Shown here: positions 44,580 through 55,987 of the stretch, one piece after another
Position numbering within the stretch: the first letter of the stretch is position 1
Layout of the letters: each line of letters starts with the position of its first letter
Source: Coniochaeta sp. PMI_546
Lineage: Eukaryota; Ascomycota; Sordariomycetes; Coniochaetales; Coniochaetaceae
Length of the DNA: 64,000 nucleotides
Assembly (NCBI GenBank): GCA_021432605.1
Contig: MU271146.1
Coordinates: 1,798,001 to 1,862,000, forward strand
Direction of reading: 5' to 3'
Translations under genes and position numbers: made by a program
The notes under the pieces: model-generated
Database searches by the model: none
What the model saw: only the letters and a program-made list of their open reading frames with translations
Told to the model about the DNA's origin: nothing

Positions 44580-45521
44580 TTTCAGAAGACGGCGGTGGAT
44601 AGTGGGCGGTTCAACCGGACGCGGTGTGCTTTGCGTGGCAATGGGCAGTAGATGTGGTAGGTGTGAGGGCTGTTTGTTTGTGTGACGTAGCTTGGTGTTG
44701 TAGCTGACAGGCGCTGGATCAGACAGGTCCAGGGATTGGTGGAGGTCGGCTCATGATCGTGGATGCCGGGAGTCTGGCTAATTAACAGCGCGCCATGTCC
44801 TTGAAAAAGGGTTTCTTGTCGATAAGTCGGTGTTTTACTGTGGTAAGCAAGGGAGATAGGGCCAAAGTTTGTCTGTTGAGGATTAAACACGGCTGCGACA
44901 CAACATTGGGATGCGCATGTACCACAGTACAGGTGGTCTGTGCGGTACGTTACCTTATCCACCATACACCCGACCTTATCAGGCTTAGCAGACCAGCAGC
45001 TGCCCTGAAGAGGTACCTACCTTACCTTAGGTACGGTACCGAGTTACCTAGATTCGAGATGGGGATCCACTCTATGATGACTTCACCTTCACTGTTTGCA
45101 AGACGTCACGACACCAAGGTACCTTACATTTGCCATAGGTTAAAGGTACTCTGGAAAACAAAATAACAGAATGCAAAGCTGTGATTCTACTGCTGTTGAG
45201 GAGATATTGTGCCAATGCTCGGTAGTGATACGAACGGACAGTACAGAGTAGTCGAAAGCCTCGTGTCAACACGCTCATCGGACGCGAACCAAGCGATGCC
45301 CAGTTCCTAATCATCGAGGCGGCTACGAGCCACAGGACCTGTGTACAACCGGCATCCATACGACTCCGATGATGCCTAGTATTCCCATGTCCAGCATTGT
45401 CGGAGGTCGTCGGCCGCACTTCGAGGAGCACACGTTCCCGAGATGCTGAGAACCAATCCTAGCTGATGTCAAACCATCTCCTTATTGTCGCAGGATCCAG
45501 CAGCCTCTCTGGCTTCCATCC
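44580..45521. other. Intergenic: promoter of unknown gene and taxilin 3' UTR
   Basis: About 940 bases between two minus-strand genes. Carries dense TACCTTA/TAAGGTA clusters at 45013-45052 and 45117-45152. No gene seen. Confidence 0.6.
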
Positions 45522-47489
45522 CTAGTGGTGGCCGTTCGCGGTGACCGCAACTGGAGTTCCGGAGTTTGTCGTCGTGGCCGGGGGTGGACGCTCGGGACCG
45601 TAGGGCTGAGGCTCCTGAAGGCCCTCGTCCTCCGTCTCGTCGTCGTACTCCTCCTCGCCCTCCTCGCTGCCCTCCTCCTCGCCCTCCTCGTCTTCCTCGT
45701 ACTCGTCATCGTACTCGGACTCGTCCCCTTCCAGCTCTCCTTCCCCCTCCATGTAGCCGTTTTCGCCGTTGTTGGTTAGACCTGGTGCGATGCCCCGGCC
45801 CTGCTGCTGCATCTGCTTGATGATGCCGTTGAGCTTGGCCTCACGCTTCTTCAGGTCCTCGATCTCCTTCAGATGCTTCGTCCTCTCCTCGGCCATCTTG
45901 AAGATGTTGTTGTTGGTGGCCTCGTGCTTGCGCTTGAGGCCCTCGTTCTCCTTCTCCAGCCGCTTCGTTTTCTTCGACATGTCCTCCATCTCCTTGCGGA
46001 AGGTCAGGAACAAATCATTACTATTATTTAACGTATCCTCAACCTGAGTAGACAGTTAATGTTCCGTACTAGAGTAATCCCGGGGGTCATCATGGTAAGC
46101 ATTACCTGCTTGAACTTGTCGACGTAGACGTTGAGCTGCTGCCTAAGTTCAGTCTCGGTCTTGGAGAATGTTTGGACTTGCGCATTGAGCTGCCGCGAAC
46201 GTGCGTTTTCTGCCTCGGCGGCCTTCTTCTCTTTCTCATACCGTGCCAGGTGGTACTGAACCTCGAGCTCCTTGGTCCGCATGAGCGAATGGAAGTGCAG
46301 CTCCCTCAGCTCATACTGGTCAATCAAGGACTTGAATCGCTGCTTGAACCTAGATATCGAATAGTGTCAGTCAAGACAATTCGTATTGAACGCCAAAGTC
46401 ACCCGTGCAACACAGTCCCACGAAAAGAGAGGGGTGACTAACAGCTCATCCATCTCGATGTCGACCACCTGCTTCCGTGGATTATCCTTCTCCTCTTGAT
46501 AGTCGTCGAGTTTCTGCAGGAGAGCCGCATACTTTTCGTCCCACGAGTTCTGGTTGCGCACCTGATTGTCGGTCAAGGTCTTATTCTCGTTCTTGACTGC
46601 TTGTCAGCATAACCTTCCGACGTTCCACGACCTTGCGAATGAAGCGAATCACCTTTAGCTTGTTATTTTCCCGCTGAATCTCTCGACACAGTTTCTCCAG
46701 CTTCTCCTTGAGGGTGATCTGCTTGCTGAGTTCGTTGCGGCTGGAGTCCTTCTCCTTTTGTAACTGGTCGCCACGCTTCTTATTCTTGATGCTCTCTCGT
46801 TCGTGGCGCTTCATCTCGGCCAGAAGATCGGAGCATCGTTTGTGCAGATGGTCGATCTTTTGCATATCGCTCATCTTGGATGTTTGCGTATGCAGCTCGC
46901 GATTCGCCTTCTTGACCTCCCGCTCTGTTTGGGGGTGAGATGTTAGTCTCCTGAACCTTTTCCAAAATATCATATACCGCTTTCGGCCGTGTCCGGTGCT
47001 CAGACAGGGACCAGCATCGCATAGTTATTGGGACAGCAGACAGCCACGGCGCAAGGTTTTCGACAGAAGTTTCCCTCCCATCCCATGCTCATGAACAGGT
47101 CTGAAACCGTGCGACGCCTAGTCGGGTCCCGGATAGACAAGCGCAAGTAAAAGTAAGAATGATGACGCACCGATCTCAGCCTCTTGATCCTTCTCCCCCG
47201 CAGCATCGAGCTCGAGCTGCGATATCCTGGCCGCCACCAGCTTCGATGCCTCGCTGGAGTCCATGGCTTTCTTCCCTTTGCCCTTCTTGGCTAAATTTGA
47301 GCCGTTGACAGGAGGCGCAGGAGCAGGTCGAGTATCGTGAGCGTGGCCTAGGCACACGCCGTTCGTGGCCGGTGATTCGGTCGGGTGGTGGTGGTGATGC
47401 GTCGGTGGTTGATTCGTAGCTGGCTGGGCCATCGGAGCCGGTCGAGATGCGGTCGTAGCCGACGTCACGAGCGGATTCGCCGAGGTCAT
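45522..47489 (-). CDS. Taxilin family coiled-coil protein
   Basis: Taxilins bind syntaxins and act in vesicle traffic. Five exons: 47489-47171, 46924-46653, 46591-46443, 46349-46106 and 46043-45522, encoding 501 residues. Introns are 246, 61, 93 and 62 nt; the first is the longest in the window. Intron 2 ends in AAG, six bases after a CAG that would break the frame. The N-terminus is Pro/Ala/His-rich and disordered. The coiled coil from about residue 85 matches the taxilin pattern: LEKLCREIQRENNKLKNENK, DEKYAALLQK, LIDQYELRELHFHSLMRTKE, DLFLTFRKEMEDMSKKTKRL. The C-terminus is acidic (ESEYDDEYEEDEEGEEEGS). It is divergent from CYM1. The order of conserved blocks fits human alpha-taxilin, so the model looks complete. 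Confidence 0.92.
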
Positions 47490-48477
47490 TCTCTCTTGAA
47501 GATGTAAAGCATGCCTATAAGGTAGGAAGTCGACGTCAGAATGCGGTCTCCGGAATGGATTGCGAAAAACTGGCGACTAGGCGGGTGGGTGGATTGAGCG
47601 GGATTGCACTAACCAGTCTTCAATTTAGACGAGCAATGACTGTAGCTGTCGGAAGGTAAAGCTATATCGAGCAGGCGTGTTTCGGCGTGGCAGTGGTGGG
47701 AGTTTCGGTGCTTGACACAAGAATGTCGTCGGTTAATCAGACGGAGGAGACGCAAATTGAGATAGATGGGATGGGTTGTCGTCCGGACCAGCAAGTCCAA
47801 CGAAAAACCACCACTGCAGAGGCTCGCTCACCCTCCCTCACCTGTATGGGTACCTGGAGGTAACTCGGGGGGTAGTCCGATCTGCTTGAGCTCTTGTGTA
47901 GATCAGCGACGCAAGCCAACAATTAGAATTCGTCGTATATTATAGCACCTTGAGTTGCTACTGAGATGCATTACGAGACTCACAATGTCTACAAGCGACT
48001 TACAGATTCCCTTCATTGGACTGCTACAACGTGCAATACCTCTGTTGTACACAGAGATGTGGAGAAGATACATGACGCAAAACCAGGTCAAAACACGCGT
48101 GACAAAGCACTGGGACCAGCGCTGTCCAGTCGCTGCCGACTCTCCGCAGCTGCCGGCCACGTTGAAGGGATCTGCTAAGGTGGTACCGTCCACACCCCCT
48201 AAGAGATGGGCAGAAATCATGTACTCTATCTGGCTCTACTAACAGCTGCGCCACACGAGAACGACAGGGGTCTCTATTTTCTGCGGGAGCTTGTCATGCA
48301 AGATCTATAGGCTTTCTTTCGACAGCATGCAAAGTGGTTCGTGGTCTCATATCCCTCAACCTTACCTTGACGTTCTGCTGGCTTGAGGGCACTTGAGCTT
48401 CTGCTTGATCTGTGTTCCTTCGTTCAACCTGTTACGACTTTCACTTTCACTCGGCGCCGCAATCTCTTCGGCGTAAC
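47490..48477. promoter_or_regulatory. Divergent promoter region taxilin / CYM1
   Basis: About 990 bases between outward-facing starts, so it holds both promoters. The 95-codon frame at 47955-48242 is not protein-like. A segment near 48245 on the minus strand resembles a tRNA A box but has no B box. Confidence 0.55.
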
Positions 48478-51400
48478 ATGTCGCTGAAAAATGCTGTCAA
48501 GAGCGTCGCGAAGGCAGTCACAGACCTCTCGCAGCTTCCCAAGCCCGGCGAGAAGCTCCACGGCTTTACGTTGTTGAGAACGAAGCATGTTCCCGAGCTG
48601 GAGTTGACGGCATTGCATCTGCAACACGACAAAACTGGCGCCGAACACCTCCATATCGCGCGAGACGATAGCAACAATGTCTTCTCCATCGGCTTCAAGA
48701 CCAATCCGCCAGACGACACCGGTGTGCCTCACATCCTGGAGCACACCACCCTGTGTGGAAGTGAGAAGTATGATCATCTTCGGCGGCTTTCCCTGGCTCC
48801 TTTTAGCTAACCTCGCGCTCAGATATCCGATTCGCGATCCGTTCTTCAAGATGCTTCCTCGGACGCTCTCCAACTTTATGAATGCCTTTACTGCATCCGA
48901 CCACACTTTCTATCCCTTTGCCACAACAAACGCTCAAGACTTCAAGAACTTGATGTCCGTGTATCTAGACGCAACTCTGCGGCCGCTCCTCAAGGAGTCA
49001 GATTTCACCCAGGAAGGGTGGAGAATCGGACCCGAGAACCCCCAGGCACTCGCCACTGGCGCCGAGGCCACCCCAGAAGATCGGAAGTTGGTCTTCAAGG
49101 GCGTCGTGTATAACGAGATGAAGGGTCAAATGTCCGACGCGGGGTATCTCTTCTACATCAGATTCCAAGATCACATCTTTCCGGACATCAACAACTCGGG
49201 AGGCGATCCCCAGAAGATCACCGATCTGACTTATGAACAACTCAGGCGCTTCCACGCCGAACACTACCACCCCAGCAACGCCAAGGTCTTCACTTACGGA
49301 GATATGCCGTTGACCGACCACTTGAGGGAGATCAATGCGCAGTTGAATGCTTTTGAGAAAATAAAGGGTGATCTCCAGGTTCACAAGCCAATCGACCTCA
49401 GCAGTGGTCCGAAAGAAGTAACGCTCTATGGACCAGTTGACCCCTTGGTAGACCCAAACAAGCAGTACAAGACATCGGTATCATGGGTCCTTGGAGACAC
49501 TGCCAATATTGTCGAGTCCTTCTCTCTGGCGCTGGTGTCAGCTTTACTGACAGACGGTTATGGCTCCCCTCTTTACAAAGGCCTCATCGAAAGCGGTCTC
49601 GGTACTGACTGGAGTCCCAACACGGGATACGACAGTTCTGGCAAGCTTGGCATCTTCTCCATCGGTCTAACAGGTGTCCAGGAGGCGGACGTCCCAAAGT
49701 TGAAGACGGAACTGCAAAAAATCCTCCGCAACGTGCGGGATAAGGGCTTTGAGAGGTCAAAGATTGACGGTTATTTGCATCAGCTGGAGCTGGGCCTGAA
49801 GCACAAGACTGCTAATTTCGGCATGTCGTTGCTTCAGAGGCTGAAGCCAAAGTGGTTTACTGGCGTGGATCCCTTCGACTCATTGGCCTGGAATGACACC
49901 ATTACTGCTTTTGAGACGGAATATGCAAAGGGCAACTACCTCGAAGGGCTTCTAGAGAAGTATCTCCTCAACGACAACACTCTCTCTTTCACTATGGCCC
50001 CGTCGCCTACATACAGCCAAGAACTGGTCAAGGAAGAGGAGGAGCGTCTGGCTACCAAGATCTCGGAAGCCAAGGAGCAAGCCGGTGGTGAAGCCGAGGC
50101 TCAGAAGAAGTTCGAGGAGCGCGAGCTTGTCTTGCTGGCTGAACAGAGCAAATCGAACACCGAAAACCTCGACTGCCTGCCGACCGTTCATGTGCGGGAC
50201 ATACCTCGGAAGAAGGAGCCAGTTGTGGTACGCGATGATAAGACGAGCGGTGTAAGCACGCAGTGGCGGGAAGCACCTACGAACGGCCTGACCTACTTCC
50301 GGGCCGTCAACACGCTGAAGAACCTGCCTGATGAGCTGCGGTCGCTGATTCCCCTGTTCACGGACGCCATCATGCGTCTCGGGACCAAGGATATGTCGAT
50401 GGAGGAGTTGGAAGACTTGATCAAGCTTAAGACCGGAGGATTGTCGGTTGGATATCACTCTGCATCCCTTCCGACGGACTTCACCCGAGCAAGTGAGGGT
50501 CTGATTTTCACTGGCATGGCGCTAGACCGCCACGTTCCCGTGATGTTCGACACCCTTCGGAAGCTGATCGTGGAAACGAACTTTGACAGCCCTGAGGCGG
50601 TGCAGCAGATAAGGCAGCTGCTGCAGGCCTCAGCCGACGGTGTTGTCAACGACATCGCGTCATCGGGCCACGCCTTCGCCAGACGCTCCGCCGAGGCCGG
50701 CCTGACTTGGGATGCCTTCCTCAAGGAGCAGGTCAGCGGCCTATCGCAAGTCAAGCTCGTGACCTCACTCGCCAGCCGGCCAGAGTCAGATACGCTCGAC
50801 GACGTCATGGCTAAGCTGAAGCAAATTCAACAAGTCGCCCTTTCCGGCAACCTCCGCGCCTCCGTCACCTGCGACAGCGAAAGCGTCGGCAACAACTCGG
50901 CCGCCCTGTCCAAGTTCCTGGGCTCAATACCACAATCCAACCCCAAATTCCCTGCCCGCAACGCCCCCGACCTCTCGCGAAACATCAAGAGCTTCTACCC
51001 CCTCCCCTACCAAGTCTACTACGGTGCCCTCGCCCTGCCGACAGCACCATATGTCTCGCCGGACAATGCACCCCTGCAGATCCTCTCCCAGCTCCTGACG
51101 CACAAGCACCTGCATCACGAAATCCGCGAGAAGGGCGGCGCCTACGGCGGAGGCGCGTACTCGCGCCCGCTCGACGGCGTGTTCGGGTTCTACTCGTACC
51201 GCGACCCGAACCCGACCAACACGATCAAGATCATGCGACAGGCCGGGCAGTGGGCGGTGGACAAGAAGTGGACAGACCGCGACCTGGAGGAGGCCAAGAT
51301 CTCCGTGTTCCAGGGCGTCGATGCGCCGCGGTCGGTGAACGAGGAGGGGATGGGGCGGTTCCTCTACGGTATCACCGAGGAGATGAGGCAGAAGCGGCGC

Positions 51401-51568
51401 GAGCAGCTGCTTGATGTCGATAAGGAGCAGGTGAGGGATGTGGCGCAGCGGTATGTGGTCGACGCGCTTGCGAAGCAGGCTGAGCGCATGGTGTTCTTGG
51501 GCGAGAAGAGGGAGTGGGTCGACTCGGAGTGGAAGGTTGTTGAGATGGACATCAATGGGTCTGGATGA
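48478..51568 (+). CDS. CYM1: Mitochondrial presequence protease (M16C)
   Basis: Matrix zinc protease that degrades cleaved targeting peptides. Exons 48478-48767 and 48823-51568 (55-nt intron) give 1011 residues, within the usual length. Inverted zinc motif HILEH at 85-89 and distal E195 in VVYNEMKGQ. The splice restores [17 protein letters not shown], a strongly conserved segment next to the active site, and [16 protein letters not shown] follows. C-terminal half holds [16 protein letters not shown] and [10 protein letters not shown]. The start [14 protein letters not shown] gives a short amphipathic basic helix consistent with a mitochondrial signal; the longer frame upstream begins only with GTG. 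The M16 peptidase SDD3 type lies 7.4 kb away. Confidence 0.96.
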
Positions 51569-52471
51569 ATTGAGCTCGAGAAACGGGTTTAACCACCCGT
51601 GTATTTTACTGTACTAACAATGATGATACCCTTCTCCAAGGCCAGGGTCAAGTAATGTGTCCCTGTCCGCCAGTGTTCTTCCTTGTGTCCCGCCCTTCCA
51701 CTTTTACTATGATGCCATAAAGCGTACAGATACGATACGTCTCTCTACTCTGCTTTCCCATAGCACTGAGACCACTGAGCAACGCGAGATCAAGGTGTCT
51801 TCCATGTGGAGTGTCGCTGCGCTTCGCGCGCGCAACCTTTGGAAGCTCGTTTTATCAGACCCGCCTTCCTAAGCTTTGGACTTGCGGACTAAGAAACAGA
51901 GTACATGCCGCACGCACATATATGTTTTATATATATGTATATATATATATATATAGATAATATACACAAGTTTTGTGTCTATGGATGAAACGGCAGACAG
52001 CCGGTGTTAAGTCTAGTATTGCTGGATTTCTGGATGATGGACAATGCCAAAGACATACTACTTTTTGGAACTATTATTCACGACTTCCGAAGACCCTTAC
52101 ATTACTCTTGCTACTGGGAAAGCTACTTGTCGGAGATGAAGTCGCATCTCGGCCCGATGCCCGTATCTGAAGCATGTCCGGGTTCCATCGGTTGCTGCCG
52201 TGATTACTAAGTTCTTTGCTCGGTACTGACGCCATGCCTCGGCACGGCTCCGACCAAAGGGGGAGGCTTCCCCTCAAAGCTGGGGTAAACCTCCGAGGAA
52301 GTTGGAGGGTCGACGAGCATGGCTATTATACAAAAGCTGCAGTTGATACCCCGACTGCCATCTTGCATCTGCCAGTCTTCCGCAATCGATTGATCTGTCT
52401 CTAACGTTTCCGTTTCCCTCCAACTTCACCCACACCCATTCCGCCTTGCTATCTCTCAAATCACCGACACC
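51569..52471. other. Intergenic: CYM1 3' UTR and SDR promoter
   Basis: About 900 bases between plus-strand genes. Contains an AT microsatellite (51929-51955) and pyrimidine-rich promoter sequence just before 52472. No gene seen. Confidence 0.6.
51929..51955. repeat. (TA)n microsatellite
   Basis: A 27-base TA run interrupted by one G, in the spacer after CYM1. Probably unstable in length between strains; no function can be assigned. Confidence 0.85.
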
Positions 52472-53403
52472 ATGGCCGAAGCAGACCTGCACGACTTCCC
52501 GTCCCTCTTCTCCCTCAAGGGCAAAGTCGCCGTCGTGACCGGCGGCTCCCGAGGTCTCGGTCTGTCTGCGGCGTCAGCGTAAGCTACCATTCTCGTCGCC
52601 CCTTCCTCACGTTTATACACAGCACTAACCAAATTGCATCCAGCCTCCTCCAAGCAGGCGCCTCCAAAGTCTTCATCTCCTCCCGCAAGGCCTCCGCCTG
52701 CGACGCCGCCGTCAAGAAACTAAACTCCCTCCCCAACCTGTCCCCCGGCGCCGTCGCCATCTCCGTGCCCGCCGACGCCTCGACTCTCGCCGGCGTAGAG
52801 CACCTCGTTGCCGAGGTCAAGAAGCACACCCCCCACGTCGACATCCTCCTCGCCAACGCCGGCGCGACATGGGGCGAGGCCTTCGACACCCACCCCGACT
52901 CCGCCTTCGCCAAGGTCATGGACCTCAACGTCAGGGGCGTCTTCAACACCATCAGACTCTTCACCCCCTTACTGGAGAAGCGCGGCACGGTCGAGGACCC
53001 GAGCAGGGTCATCATCACGGCCAGCGTGGCCGGCCTGGGCGTCGGCACGCTGGGCAAGCAGGGTACCTACGGGTACAGCGCCTCCAAGGCCGCCGTCATA
53101 CACCTGGGCCGCAACCTGGCCGTGGAGCTGGGGCCGAGACACATCGCCGTCAACAGCATCTGCCCCGGCTTCTTCCCCTCCAAGATGGCGAATGGGCTGC
53201 TGGAACTTTCGGGCGGGAAGGACGCCATCGCCCAGGGGAACCCGTTGAAGAAGCTGGGCAGGCCTGAGGATATCGCGGGCGCGGTGGTCTACTTGAGCAG
53301 CAGGGCGGCGAGCCATGTCAACGGTGCGGCGCTGGAGATTGACGGCGGTGCGTTGTGGGTTAGCGGGGAGCTGGGCGCTGCTGGGAAGGATAGTAAGCTG
53401 TAG
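52472..53403 (+). CDS. Short-chain dehydrogenase/reductase (RhlG-like)
   Basis: NAD(P)-dependent reductase of the classical SDR family; closest in pattern to 3-oxoacyl-type reductases, but the substrate is not readable. Exons 52472-52578 and 52644-53403 (65-nt intron, branch CACTAACC) give 288 residues. TGGSRGLG at 23-30 is the dinucleotide loop, with SSRK after the second strand suggesting NADPH preference. NAGA, catalytic serine in ITASVAG, YSASKAAV and the ICPGFFPSKM segment are present. End: NGAALEIDGGALWV. The stop lies 214 bases from the stop of the converging methyltransferase gene. Confidence 0.92.
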
Positions 53404-53617
53404 AGCAAAGGTTGGGACTCGTCTAGAGGGTTTTCTTGTATGCTATGCTAGGTGTGGAAATACAGGAGTTCCAAGCCATGTCAACCGATGATGCCTCCCG
53501 ATCCTAGACACATGCAATATGTGCAAAACGCACGCCCCATGTCTTGATACCACGAAACCTGGGCAGGATCTCCTACAGACTATGCCATGCGCGGGAAAGA
53601 TGACAGCACTAAGGTTG

Positions 53618-54968
53618 CTACGCCCGATGCTCGTTCTCCTTCACCGGCCTGCGAGCGACCCACGAACTCGCCCGGTAGACAGTCTGCAGCATGGAATCCG
53701 GGTCCTGGATGTACGGCGCCTCGATGCCCGTCTGCCGCCACTCGACCTCGAAGCCGATGCGCTCCACCAGGGCCATGACCTCGTCGTCCGACAGCTCGAA
53801 GCTGCCCGGGTCCGCGATGCCGTTCGAGTCCTTGGCCTGGCCGCCGCCGGCGGTGCTTCCCTCGTCCGCGTCGTCGTCGTCGTGATGGTGGTGGCCCGGC
53901 GGGTTGTTCTCGAAGTGCCAGAGCAGGGGGCCGACATTGATCAGCAGGCCGCCGGGCTTCAGGCAGCGGTAGAGCACCTGCAGGTAGCGGATCAGGTTGG
54001 GCGCCGTGTCGAGGAAGAAGACGCTGGCCACGGCGTCGTACGCCTGATCCCGCGACTCGTAGTAGCAGAGGAAGTCGGCGGCTGTCATGGTCATGGATCC
54101 GGCGTCGGGGGCGCGAGCCAACTCGGTTGCGCAGTGGATGTCCGGGATCTTGTATCCGCGCAGGTGGTTGCTGCGCGTCTTGTGGTTGGAAAAGGTGTGG
54201 ATCCAGGGGTGTACGGTGTGCTGCTCAGCTTTCTCGCAGAAGTTGAGGATATAGGACGAGGCGAGGAGCTGGTGGTAGGATATCTCGTTGCCCTCGACGT
54301 CGTAGCCTTCGAGGCAGAGGTCGAACATCAGCCTGGCGAGGCCGGCGCCGGGGACGAGCATGTTCAGGCGCTCTGCGGAGCCTGCTTTCCGTCGTTGATC
54401 TCTTTCCTCGGCCAGTGCGCGCTTGACCGGGCCGTAGCATGCTGCTCGCTCGACGGCGCCTTCTGCCGACCAATCACGGTAGAACTGACGGAGGGTGCTC
54501 CTCGCCTTGTCGACGTCGGCGTGCTTAGCGCAGTTTGCCCACTGAGGCGGGAGGGTCAGTTCTCCGTTAGGTCCTACGTCGGATACTTGCAGCGACTGGA
54601 GACCGGACTTGACAATCATCTCAGCGAGGTCGGCGTTGGAGCGTATGCACTTGTCGACATTATCCAGAGTCTCGAGGTAGTTGAAGGGAGTGCCAGCGAG
54701 CATCATCCAGTGAGCCTGCGGTAAGGCGTAGAAGTTCTGCCGACGCATGTGCGTAACGTTGAAGAAGGAGACTTTGGCATATTGACTGTCTTCTCCGTTA
54801 GCAAAAGTGACCATGTATAAGCAGGCAGTCCAGATGGGCTCACACGTATGAGTCGAGAGCGCAGAACATGACACGCTGCTCTTCCGGATCTTGGACTGTG
54901 TCATCGTCCACGTTCCACATGCTGTCATCGACTCCTTCCGAGCTCGATTCAGTGTGCTCTGCCCCCAT
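53618..54968 (-). CDS. Carnosine N-methyltransferase family protein (N2227-like)
   Basis: SAM-dependent methyltransferase of the CARNMT1 / YNL092W family. Exons 54968-54844 and 54785-53618 (58-nt intron) encode 430 residues. The start MGAEHTESSSEG is followed by an acidic stretch and the splice-restored DSYVQYAKVSFFN. Family marks: RRQNFYALPQAHWMML, the SAM loop LVPGAGLARLMFDL, then EGYDVEGNEISYHQLLASSY and KPGGLLINVGPLLWHFEN. Between the latter and the C-terminal DEVMALVERIGFEVEW is an insertion with HHHHDDDD (codons at about 53861-53897), probably a flexible loop. In yeast the enzyme's substrate is unknown; anserine synthesis is established only in animals, so the physiological product here is open. 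Confidence 0.91.
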
Positions 54969-55485
54969 GGCTTCGACCCGTTCACGGTGTACCGTAGATG
55001 ACTACCTTATGTCATGAACTTCAGAAAGCGGACTGGAAGCTGGGGATGTGGTGAGATGTGGGGGCAAACGGCGATGGTGACACAGGACAGTTTTGACAAC
55101 CGGTATCGCAGAGTTCAAATTGACCGTACTTTTATTGCCCGTGCAAAAGTACTACACATTCTGGAATACACAATTGTGTCCTTCCAGGTACCGCGTGCAG
55201 GTAATCAAAGGACTTGGTGAAAAGTAAAGTGATTAAAGAGTTGTTCCAGAGTGAGCTCACTGAAAGTTGTCGACTCAAAATATGGCACCGTGCTAAGCCA
55301 AGACTCCATAACGAGAAGTAAGCTTTGAGATCGTTCGCTTCTCACCCTCCTACATCAACTCATACAACCGATTTTTAACACGCGAGACAAGAATAAAAAC
55401 CTCCGTCAATATCAAATCTAAGTCATTATCGCAAAAGCAATCAGCCAGCAGAAGGCAGATCTCACCACTTGCATTGGCCGCAACC
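54969..55485. promoter_or_regulatory. Divergent promoter region methyltransferase / PAC4
   Basis: A 517-base region between outward-facing starts; both promoters must lie here. A+T-rich toward the PAC4 side. No gene or repeat seen. Confidence 0.6.
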
Positions 55486-55987
55486 ATGGCGGAGGCTATT
55501 CAACTCTCAGTCCCGCTCCCGCACTCCATCGACTCTCGAATCTACATACATCTGACAGCAAGGTCCAAATATGTCATGCTATTCGTCACCACAGCGAGTG
55601 CTGAGGAAGTCGGCACAGCTACTCCTCTAGGTTCATTCGTCTATGCTCTGCCTGATGTGAGCCCCCCTGCAAGCCGACAACATGCCTCAACACCTTACTA
55701 ACCTTGCCGAACAGAGGTTCAACCCCAACCAGCCTCTCTCAACGCCCCTGTTCACAGTCGAGCCAACAATAGAGTTCACAACTCGCCTCGCAAAGCTACT
55801 CGTCAAGAAGACGGGGCTACCGGCCTACGTTGGCAACTCATTGAGCCTCGCGAGCACGGGACTCGGCGGCACCGTTGAGGAGGAAATGGATGCCTTCAAG
55901 AGGGTTATCGAAACTGTCGTACCAGTCTTGGACGGTCTCCTCAAATCCGGCAATGCGCTCCCCAACGGAACCGGAAGCAGCTCCTGA
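55486..55987 (+). CDS. PAC4: Proteasome assembly chaperone 4
   Basis: Small chaperone of 20S proteasome alpha-ring assembly. Exons 55486-55656 and 55715-55987 (58-nt intron) give 147 residues. Matches the family: LTARSKYVMLFVTTAS, GSFVYALPDRFNPNQPLST, then RLAKLLVKKTGLPAYVGNSL and GGTVEEEMDAF. The splice joins LPD to RFNPNQ as expected. Length and blocks agree with PAC4/POC4-type proteins. Confidence 0.9.

Noticed and set aside
48170-48262. tRNA-like A box on the minus strand (TGGCGCAGCTGTTAG)
   Set aside because: No B box (GGTTCRA) follows at the right distance and the acceptor stem does not pair.
53519-54724. 401-codon frame antisense to the methyltransferase
   Set aside because: Composition is repetitive V/D/G typical of antisense shadows and there is no domain; the opposite strand encodes a recognised enzyme.
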